The notes under the pieces are model-generated. The model was not told the DNA's origin. It did no database searches and saw only the letters and a program-made list of their open reading frames with translations. The position numbers were made by a program, and so were the translations under genes. Of a stretch of 64,000 bases of DNA, positions 42,532 to 49,419 are shown in pieces (position 1 is the stretch's first letter; every line of letters begins with the position of its first letter). Source of the DNA: Cellulomonas hominis (GTDB taxonomy: Bacteria > Actinomycetota > Actinomycetes > Actinomycetales > Cellulomonadaceae); NCBI RefSeq assembly GCF_901521055.1, contig NZ_CABEGA010000040.1, positions 58,993 to 122,992 on the forward strand, in the 5' to 3' direction.

Positions 42532-44679
42532 ATGCTCTCCTTCCTGTCCACCGGCACCGAGCTGCGCCGGTTCCGCCGCGGCCTGCTGCCGAAGCTCGCC
42601 GTCGTCGCGATGCTCGCCGTGCCGCTGCTGTACGGCGCGCTGTACCTGTGGGCCTACTGGGACCCGACCGGCAACCTCGACCGGCTCGCCGTCGCGCTGG
42701 TCAACGCGGACGAGGGCAGCACCACCGAGGACGGCGACGCCCTGCACGCCGGGGACGACGTCGTCACCGAGCTGCTCGACTCCGGCGCGCTGGACTGGCG
42801 CCAGGTCGACGCGGGCACCGCCGCGGACGGCGTGCGCGACGGCACCTACTACTTCGCGGTGACGATCCCGGAGGACTTCTCCGCCGACATCGCGTCCGCC
42901 GGCGGCGACGACCCCACCGCCGCGGAGCTCGACGTCACCTACAACGACGCGAACTCCTACCTCGCCTCGACGCTCGGCCGCAGCGCCATGACGCAGATCC
43001 GCTCCGCGGTGTCCGAGACCATCGGCGAGCAGGCCGTCGACCAGGTGCTCGTGGGCCTCGGCTCGGCCCGCGACGGCTTCGCCCAGGCGTCCGACGGCGC
43101 CCTCACGCTGGCGGCGGCGAGCGGCGACCTGTCCACCGGCGCGCACCAGGTGGCCGACGGTGCCGCCTCGGCGGCCGACGGCGCGCAGCGGCTCGCCTCG
43201 GGCTCCGCCGACCTCGCCGACGGCGCGGGCCGGCTCGACTCGGGGGCCGAGCAGCTGGCGGCGGGCGCCGGCACGCTGTCGTCCGGCGCCGGGTCGGCGG
43301 CTGCGGGTGCGGCGACGCTGGCGACCGGGGCCGGGCAGCTCGCCACCGGTGCGGGGTCTGCCGCCACCAGCGCGCAGACGCTGGCCGACGGCGCCGCCCA
43401 GGTCAGCACCGGCGTCGACCAGCTGGCCGGCACCGTCTCCAAGCTGAGCGCCGCCGCGCAGGGCCTGCCCGCGCTGCGGACGCAGCTCGACGCGCTGTCC
43501 ACCACCGCCGATCCGGCGACGGCTGCGGCGCTCGACCGCCTGATCGGCGCGCTCGACCAGTCGATCGCCGGGGCCGGTCTGCCGAGCACGCCCGCGGCCG
43601 CGGAGGAGGCGGCCCGGCAGCTGCAGACGCTCGTCGACGGCGCCCACCGGGTCCGCGACGGCTCCGCCGCCCTCTCGTCCGGGCTCGACACGCTGGCCGG
43701 GAAGTCGGGCGAGCTCGCGACCGGGGCGCAGACGCTGTCCGCCGGCACCGCGCAGGTCGCGTCGGGCGCCGCCTCGCTCGCCTCGGCGTCGAGCACGCTC
43801 GCCTCCGGCGCGGCGACCCTCGACGACGGAGCGCAGACCCTGGCCGACGGGGCCGGCACCCTCGCGTCCGGCACGTCGACCCTCGCCTCCGGGGCGAACC
43901 AGGTGGCTGACGGCGCTGACCAGCTCGGCGACGGCAGCCACGAGCTGGCCGGCTCCCTCGCGGACGGCGCCGATCAGATCCCCGCCGACGACGACGCGAC
44001 GCGCACCCAGCGCGCCGACGCGCTCAGCACCCCGGTCCGGATGGACAGCACCGACGTCGCCGAGGCGAACGGGTACGGGGAGGGCTTCGCCCCGTTCTTC
44101 ATCCCGCTCGCGCTCTTCGTCGGCGGGCTGATCACCTGGCTGCTGCTGCGACCCCTGCCGCCGCGCGGGCTGGCGACCCCGGCGCGCGGCTGGCGGATCG
44201 CCCTCGCCGGGTACCTGCCGGCGCTGCTCATCGGGGTCGGCCAGGTCGTGGTGCTGCTCGCGGTCGTGCACTTCGGCCTCGGGCTCGGCATGTCGACGAC
44301 GCTCGGCACGGTCGCGTTCACCGTGCTGGTCGCCGCGGCGTTCCTGGCCGTGCAGCAGATGCTCACCGCGGTGCTCGGCTCGGCCGCCGGCAAGGTCGCG
44401 ATCATCGCGCTGCTCATGCTGCAGCTCACGGCCGCCAGCGGCACCTACCCGGTCGAGACGACCCCGTCGTTCTTCCAGGCCCTGCACCCCGCGCTGCCCA
44501 TGACCTACGCGATCACGGGGCTGCGCGAGCTCACGACCGGCGGCACCGACGGGCGGCTGTGGTCGTCGGTCGCGGCGCTGCTGGCGTTCCTCGTCGGGTC
44601 GCTCGCCATCACGTCCTGGCGGGCGGCGCGGCAGCGCACGTGGACGCTCTCGCGTCTGCACCCCGCCCTGTCGATCTGA
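42532..44679 (+). CDS. YhgE/Pip-domain membrane protein
   Basis: This 715-residue protein has an N-terminal membrane segment, a large extracellular region with an N-terminal YhgE/Pip domain and a long alanine/glycine-rich heptad-repeat stalk (units such as LADGAGRLDSGAEQLAAGAG, residues about 200-490), then five or so C-terminal membrane segments of an ABC-2-like permease. Relatives include phage-receptor Pip and YhgE and ESX-linked proteins. Its start follows the ATPase gene by 28 bp. It may export a lipid or polymer. Confidence 0.85.
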   Translation: MLSFLSTGTELRRFRRGLLPKLAVVAMLAVPLLYGALYLWAYWDPTGNLDRLAVALVNADEGSTTEDGDALHAGDDVVTELLDSGALDWRQVDAGTAADGVRDGTYYFAVTIPEDFSADIASAGGDDPTAAELDVTYNDANSYLASTLGRSAMTQIRSAVSETIGEQAVDQVLVGLGSARDGFAQASDGALTLAAASGDLSTGAHQVADGAASAADGAQRLASGSADLADGAGRLDSGAEQLAAGAGTLSSGAGSAAAGAATLATGAGQLATGAGSAATSAQTLADGAAQVSTGVDQLAGTVSKLSAAAQGLPALRTQLDALSTTADPATAAALDRLIGALDQSIAGAGLPSTPAAAEEAARQLQTLVDGAHRVRDGSAALSSGLDTLAGKSGELATGAQTLSAGTAQVASGAASLASASSTLASGAATLDDGAQTLADGAGTLASGTSTLASGANQVADGADQLGDGSHELAGSLADGADQIPADDDATRTQRADALSTPVRMDSTDVAEANGYGEGFAPFFIPLALFVGGLITWLLLRPLPPRGLATPARGWRIALAGYLPALLIGVGQVVVLLAVVHFGLGLGMSTTLGTVAFTVLVAAAFLAVQQMLTAVLGSAAGKVAIIALLMLQLTAASGTYPVETTPSFFQALHPALPMTYAITGLRELTTGGTDGRLWSSVAALLAFLVGSLAITSWRAARQRTWTLSRLHPALSI

Positions 44680-44685
44680 GAGGCT
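44680..44685 (+). promoter_or_regulatory. Weak -10-like hexamer before the tetR gene
   Basis: GAGGCT lies 7 nt before the ATG at 44693, which lacks a ribosome site. It may give the regulator its own leaderless transcript in addition to read-through from the operon. Confidence 0.25.
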
Positions 44686-44692
44686 GGGACCC

Positions 44693-45292
44693 ATGTCGAC
44701 GGCCGCCTCCCCCGCCACCGCCCCGGACGCACCGCTGGGCACCGGACGCCGCGACACCCGCCGCGCCATCATCGAGGCGACCGTGGCCCTCATCGCCGAC
44801 CGTGGCTTCTCGGCCACGTCGGTGGACGACATCGCCGAGCGGGCGGGCGTCGCCAAGGGCAGCGTCTACTACAACTTCGGGTCCAAGGGCGCGCTGTTCG
44901 AGACGGTGCTCACCGAGGGGCAGCGCGCCCTGACCACCGCGCTGCGGGGAGCCGCGGCCGGCCGCACCGGCCGGGACGCGGTCGGGGCGCTCGTGCACGA
45001 GCTGCTCGCGCAGATCCAGGGGCACCCCGACTTCGCGAAGGTGCTGGTCGCGGAGGTGTTCCGCACCGGGCGGGACTGGCAGGACTCGATCCGCCAGGTG
45101 CGGGACGAGGCGTTCGCCGTGTTCGCCGAGGTGGTCGAGGCGTCCTGGCCGCACCGGGACCCGTCGCTCACCGCCGCGGCGATGTTCGGGGCGACGCTGG
45201 TGGCCGGCCTGGAGTGGCTCGCGTTCCAGCCGGACCGCGCCGTGGCGGACGTCCGCCGCGCGGTGCTCGCGACGGTGCTCGACCCGCTCTGA
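44693..45292 (+). CDS. TetR-family transcriptional regulator
   Basis: This 199-residue protein has a TetR DNA-binding domain (IIEATVALIADRGFSATSVDDIAERAGVAKGSVYYNFGSK, residues about 24-63) and a helical ligand domain. It lies 13 bp after the YhgE/Pip gene and ends the operon. The dyad over the operon promoter is its likely target. A strong bidirectional terminator follows. Confidence 0.92.
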   Translation: MSTAASPATAPDAPLGTGRRDTRRAIIEATVALIADRGFSATSVDDIAERAGVAKGSVYYNFGSKGALFETVLTEGQRALTTALRGAAAGRTGRDAVGALVHELLAQIQGHPDFAKVLVAEVFRTGRDWQDSIRQVRDEAFAVFAEVVEASWPHRDPSLTAAAMFGATLVAGLEWLAFQPDRAVADVRRAVLATVLDPL

Positions 45293-45420
45293 CCCGGTCC
45301 GGTCGGCGAGGTCGAGGGGGCGCGGCGAGATCGACCGTCCGCACCTGGGCCGCGGACGGAACCGGTCGGCCGCGCGGCGGGACTGCGGGGCCGCGGGCCT
45401 GCGCGCTCGGGTCCCGGACG

Positions 45421-45460
45421 CGGAACGGGCCCCCGAGCGTGTGCTCGGGGGCCCGTTCCG
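45421..45460. terminator. Bidirectional terminator between tetR and bldC
   Basis: A perfect 18-bp inverted repeat (45421-45438 with 45443-45460) around a GTGT loop lies between two convergent genes. It would stop both transcripts. Confidence 0.82.
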
Positions 45461-45475
45461 GGTGTCTCGGGTGGC

Positions 45476-45703
45476 TCAGTAGCGGCCGGCCTGCGTCGGG
45501 ACCGCGCCGAGCAGCTCCATGACCTCGGACTCGAGGAACCGGCGGTGGCCGCCGAGGGTGCGGACCGCGGAGAGCTTGCCCGCCTGGGCCCAGCGGGTGA
45601 CCGTCTTCGGGTCGACCCGGAACATGACCGCGACCTCACCCGGGGTGAGCAGCGAGGAGGAGGTGGCCTGCGTCGGGAGCTGGGCCTGGAGGGGGAACGT
45701 CAT
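45476..45703 (-). CDS. bldC: BldC-type MerR-like DNA-binding protein
   Basis: This 75-residue protein is a single MerR-like winged helix: LLTPGEVAVMFRVDPKTVTRWAQAGKLSAVRTLGGHRRF covers residues 19-57. It is the BldC form, which in Streptomyces binds direct repeats cooperatively and delays development. The ATG follows AAGGAG at 6 nt. Its leader reads as a c-di-GMP riboswitch, which would link the regulator to that second messenger. Confidence 0.93.
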   Translation of the reverse strand: MTFPLQAQLPTQATSSSLLTPGEVAVMFRVDPKTVTRWAQAGKLSAVRTLGGHRRFLESEVMELLGAVPTQAGRY

Positions 45704-45720
45704 GATGACTCCTTGTCGGT

Positions 45721-45790
45721 TCGGTAGCCCGGCTGGCCCAGAGGGCCCCGTGGCTTTGCGTCCCCGCCTTGCAGCGGGTTTGCCGTTTGT
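45721..45790 (-). ncRNA. c-di-GMP-I (GEMM) riboswitch in the bldC leader
   Basis: The minus strand reads GGCAAACC, a CCCGCT-GCAA-GGCGGG hairpin with GNRA tetraloop, GGGACGCAAAGCC, then a second hairpin (GGGGCCC-TCT-GGGCC), AGCCGGGCTACCGA. These are the conserved GEMM-I core elements in the right order, including the GNRA loop that docks in a receptor in the second stem. The aptamer lies between a good promoter and the bldC ribosome site (AAGGAG at 45708-45713), as expected for translational or stability control. P1 pairing is less clear. Confidence 0.82.
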
Positions 45791-45805
45791 CGCTCAACAC
45801 CGAGA

Positions 45806-45833
45806 ACTATACAGAAATCGGACAGAACGGCAA
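45806..45833 (-). promoter_or_regulatory. bldC promoter
   Basis: TTGCCG (45833-45828), a 16-nt spacer and TATAGT (45811-45806) on the minus strand. Transcription would start near 45799, giving a leader of about 95 nt that contains the whole riboswitch. Confidence 0.7.
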
Positions 45834-45925
45834 GTACCACCAGAGAGCGGACAGATGCGCAGGTCACAGATGTGCGCGTTCACATCGTGGACACGTCAGG
45901 AGACGCCCGCCCGCGTCGGTGCCGG

Positions 45926-46648
45926 TCAGCGCGCCTCGGGCGACGGTCCCGGGCCCTCTCCCGCGCCCGCAGGGTCGAAGCGGTACCCCATGCCCGGCTC
46001 GGTCAGCAGGTACCGCGGGGCGGCGGGGTCGGGCTCGAGCTTCTTGCGCAGCTGCGACAGGTACAGCCGCAGGTACCCCGTGTCGGTGACGTGCTCCGAG
46101 CCCCAGATGTCGGACAGCAGCGTCTGCCGGGTGACGAGCCGGCCGGCGTTCCGCACCAGGATCTCGAGGATCCGCCACTCCGTCGGTGTGAGCCGCACCG
46201 CCTCGCGGGGAGGGCCGTCGCGGGTGACGGTGGTCGCGGAGAGGTCGACCGTGACGTCGCCGATCCGGACCAGCGGCTCGGCGTCCTGGCCCGGCACCCG
46301 GCGGGTCAGCGCACGGATGCGGGCGAGCAGCTCGTCCACGCCGAACGGCTTGGTCACGTAGTCGTCGGCCCCGGCGTCCAGCGCGTCGACCTTGTCGGCC
46401 GAGCCGGTGCGGCCGGACAGGACGAGGATCGGCGCGGCGGTCCAGCCGCGCAGGCCGTGGATCACCTCGACCCCGTCGAGGCGCGGCATGCCGAGGTCGA
46501 GCAGGTACAGGTCCGGCTTGTGCTCGATCGCCTGGTTCAGCGCGGCGGTGCCGTCGGTGGCGGTGAGCACCTCGTAGCCGCGGGCGCGCAGGGTGATCCG
46601 CAGCGCCCGCAGGATCTGCGGGTCGTCGTCGGCGATGAGGATCTTCAC
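45926..46648 (-). CDS. kdpE: Response regulator KdpE
   Basis: This 240-residue OmpR-type regulator has a receiver domain with phospho-acceptor Asp51 (DLYLLDLGMP) and a winged-helix output domain (LTPTEWRILEILVRNAGRLVTR, GYLRLYLSQLRKKLEPD). Its GTG start overlaps the kdpD stop (GTGA). It normally activates kdpFABC at low potassium; no kdpFABC is in the window. Confidence 0.93.
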   Translation of the reverse strand: MKILIADDDPQILRALRITLRARGYEVLTATDGTAALNQAIEHKPDLYLLDLGMPRLDGVEVIHGLRGWTAAPILVLSGRTGSADKVDALDAGADDYVTKPFGVDELLARIRALTRRVPGQDAEPLVRIGDVTVDLSATTVTRDGPPREAVRLTPTEWRILEILVRNAGRLVTRQTLLSDIWGSEHVTDTGYLRLYLSQLRKKLEPDPAAPRYLLTEPGMGYRFDPAGAGEGPGPSPEAR

Positions 46649-49170
46649 GCGCCCGCCGCCTCCGTCCGCGCCGCCGCCGCGCTGGTGCGCAGCGCGATCA
46701 CCATGGTCAGTCCCCCGCCGGGCGTGTCCTCGGGGGTGAGCGTCCCGCCCATGCCCTCGGTGAACCCGCGGGACAGCGCCAGGCCCAGCCCGAGCCCGGT
46801 GGCGTTGTCCGTGTCGCCGAGCCGCTGGAACGGCACGAACAGATCGGCCCGGCGCTCCGCCGGCACGCCCCGGCCGTGGTCCACCACCCGGATCTCGACC
46901 CGGTCTCCGAAGGCGCTGGTCTGCACGCGTGCTGGCCTCCCGTGAGGGCTGGCGTGCACCGCGTTGGCCAGCACGTTGACGAGGACGCGGCGCAGCAGCG
47001 CGGGGTCGGCCTGCACGGGCGGCAGCGCCGGGTCCAGCTCGAGGTGCACGTCGTCCGGCCCGAGCCGGAGCTCGTCCAGCGCCGGGAGGATCACCTCGTC
47101 CACGTCGGTCGCCCGGGTCGACACGCCCAGCACCCCGGCCTGCAGCCGGCTGACGTCCAGCAGGTCGGTGACCAGGCCGGTCAGGGTCGCGAGGCTCTCC
47201 TCCGCGGTGGCCAGCAGCTCCTCCCGGTCGGCGGACGACCAGTCGACGTCCCGCGAGCGGAGGCTGCCGACGGCGGTGGTCGCGGCGGTGAGCGGCCGGC
47301 GCAGGTCGTGGCTGACCGCGGACAGCAGGGCGCTGCGCACCTGGTCGGTCTCCAGCAGCGGGCCGATGGCGTCGGCCGTCCGGGACAGCCGCTGGTGCTC
47401 GAGGGCCGCCGCGACCTGGGTGACGACCACGCCCAGCAACCGGTTGCCGGCACCGTCGAGGTCGGCCGCGCGGGCGTCGGGGCGCGGCTCTCCGGCGTCG
47501 AGGTCCAGCACGGCGTCGTCGTCGACGGTCACCACGGTCGCCCCCGGGCGCACCGTGCCCGACTCCGCGAGCACCTCGTCCCCCGCCCGCAGCCGGACGC
47601 CGGCGAGGCCGAACGCCTCGCGTGCGCGGTCGATCAGGCTCGCGAGCGCGTCCTGCCCGCGCAGCACGCCACCCGCGACCGCCAGCATGAGCTCGGACTC
47701 GGCGCGCGCCCGCTGCGCCACCCGGCTCCGGCGCGCCGCGACGTCCACGACCGCGCTGACGAGCACCGCGTTCGCGACGTACAGCGCCAGGGCGAGGACG
47801 TGCCGCGGCTCCGCCACGGTCACGGTGCGCACCGGCTCGATGAAGAAGTAGTCGAGGCTCAGCCCGGACAGCACGGCGGTGAGCAGGGACGGCCAGAACC
47901 CGCCCACCAGCGCGACCACCACCACCAGCAGCTGGTACGTGAGCACGTCGCCGACCAGGGACGTCCCGGTCCGCGTCGCCTCCAGCAGCCAGGTGAGCAG
48001 CGGGCCCAGCGTCAGGCACAGCACGAGGCCGAGCACGCGGCGCCGGGACGTCAGCGCGCCGCCGACGCCGGGCAGGGCGAACCGGCCACCCGCGGCGGCG
48101 TGGTTGACGATGTGCACGTCGATGGGACCGGCCTGCCGGATGACGGTCGCGCCGATACCCGGTCCGCTGAGGGCGGCCGCGAGCCGGCTGCGGCGGCTGA
48201 TCCCGATCACGAGCTGGGTGGCGTCGACGGTCCGCGCGAACTCGACCAGCGTGCGCGGCACGTCGTCCCCCACCACCTGGTGGTAGGTCCCGCCGAGCTG
48301 CTCGACCAGCGCGGCCTGCGCCGCCAGGGCGCCGGGGTCGGTGTCCCGCAGGCCGTTCTGGGCGCTGACGTGCACGCCCAGCAGCTCCCCGCCGGCCGAC
48401 CGCGCGGCGATCCGCGCCCCGCGGCGCAGCAGCGTCTCCCCCTCCGGGCCGCCGGTCAGCGCGACCACGACCCGCTCGCGGGCCTCCCAGGGGGCGTCGA
48501 TCGCGTGCTCGGCCCGGTACGTCCGCAACGCCGAGTCCACCTCGTCCGCCAGCCACAGCAGCGCCAGCTCCCGCAGCGCGGTGAGGTTCCCCAGCCGGAA
48601 GTAGTTCGACAGGGCCGCGTCCACCCGCTCGGCCGGGTACACGTTCCCCTCCGCCAGCCGGTCCCGCAGCGACTGCGGTGCGAGGTCGACCAGCTCCACG
48701 TCGTCCGCCGCGCGCAGCACGCCGTCCGGCACCGTCTCGCGCTGGGGCACGCCCGTGATGGTCCGCACCACGTCGTTGAGGGACTCGATGTGCTGGATGT
48801 TGACCGTGCTGACCACGTGGATCCCCGCGTCCAGCAGCTCCGCGACGTCCTGCCAGCGCTTCTCGTGCCGGGACCCCGGCGCGTTCGTGTGCGCGAGCTC
48901 GTCCACCAGCGCCACCTTCGGCCGCCGCGCCAGCACCGCGTCGAGGTCCATCTCGGAGAGCCGCACCCCGCGGTGCTCGACCTCCGCGCGGGGGACGAGC
49001 TCCAGCCCGTCGAGCAGCGCCGCCGTGGCCGCGCGACCGTGGGTCTCCACGACCGCGACCACCACGTCCTTGCCGTCGCGGACCATGTCGCGACCCGCCT
49101 CGAGCATCGCGAACGTCTTGCCCACTCCGGGGGCGGCACCCAGCAGCACGCGCAGCCGACCCCGGCTCAT
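46645..49170 (-). CDS. kdpD: Sensor kinase KdpD
   Basis: This 841-residue protein has the full KdpD layout: N-terminal KdpD domain with Walker A GAAPGVGKT (residues 10-18), a USP-like domain, four membrane segments (around 370-470), GAF-like region, HisKA (SAVSHDLRRPLTAA) and HATPase. It senses potassium, turgor and, in some bacteria, c-di-AMP through the USP domain. Start is the ATG at 49170 with GGAGGGG upstream. It is co-translated with kdpE. Confidence 0.95.
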   Translation of the reverse strand: MSRGRLRVLLGAAPGVGKTFAMLEAGRDMVRDGKDVVVAVVETHGRAATAALLDGLELVPRAEVEHRGVRLSEMDLDAVLARRPKVALVDELAHTNAPGSRHEKRWQDVAELLDAGIHVVSTVNIQHIESLNDVVRTITGVPQRETVPDGVLRAADDVELVDLAPQSLRDRLAEGNVYPAERVDAALSNYFRLGNLTALRELALLWLADEVDSALRTYRAEHAIDAPWEARERVVVALTGGPEGETLLRRGARIAARSAGGELLGVHVSAQNGLRDTDPGALAAQAALVEQLGGTYHQVVGDDVPRTLVEFARTVDATQLVIGISRRSRLAAALSGPGIGATVIRQAGPIDVHIVNHAAAGGRFALPGVGGALTSRRRVLGLVLCLTLGPLLTWLLEATRTGTSLVGDVLTYQLLVVVVALVGGFWPSLLTAVLSGLSLDYFFIEPVRTVTVAEPRHVLALALYVANAVLVSAVVDVAARRSRVAQRARAESELMLAVAGGVLRGQDALASLIDRAREAFGLAGVRLRAGDEVLAESGTVRPGATVVTVDDDAVLDLDAGEPRPDARAADLDGAGNRLLGVVVTQVAAALEHQRLSRTADAIGPLLETDQVRSALLSAVSHDLRRPLTAATTAVGSLRSRDVDWSSADREELLATAEESLATLTGLVTDLLDVSRLQAGVLGVSTRATDVDEVILPALDELRLGPDDVHLELDPALPPVQADPALLRRVLVNVLANAVHASPHGRPARVQTSAFGDRVEIRVVDHGRGVPAERRADLFVPFQRLGDTDNATGLGLGLALSRGFTEGMGGTLTPEDTPGGGLTMVIALRTSAAAARTEAAGA

Positions 49171-49310
49171 CCGTCCATCCCCTCCGAGTCGTCGGCGCCA
49201 GGTCGAGCTCCGGCGTCGCCAGGCGCCCAGGTGCCTGCCGGCGATCGTAGTCGTGACGGGGTGCCCGACCTGGGCAGGAGCTCCGGGGAGCAGCTGGGAC
49301 ACGGCGTTCC

Positions 49311-49370
49311 GGGCACGGCGCCCCGGGCGGGGCGCCCCGGGCGGGGCGCCCCGGGCGGGGCGCCCCGGGC
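49311..49370. repeat. Tandem 14-bp GC repeat
   Basis: The unit GGGCGGGGCGCCCC occurs three times perfectly from 49325, with diverged copies on each side. It lies in the gap between the adhesin gene (ends 49420) and kdpD (starts 49170). Each unit is partly self-complementary. It may act as a terminator or be a length-variable tract. Confidence 0.8.
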
Positions 49371-49419
49371 CGGGGTGGCGACCACGCGCGGCGCCACCCC
49401 TGCCCGTCCGGCGGTCACG

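Noticed and set aside
45926..49170. A complete kdp locus.
   Set aside because: Only kdpD and kdpE are present; the flanks are bldC and an adhesin gene, with no kdpFABC in the window.
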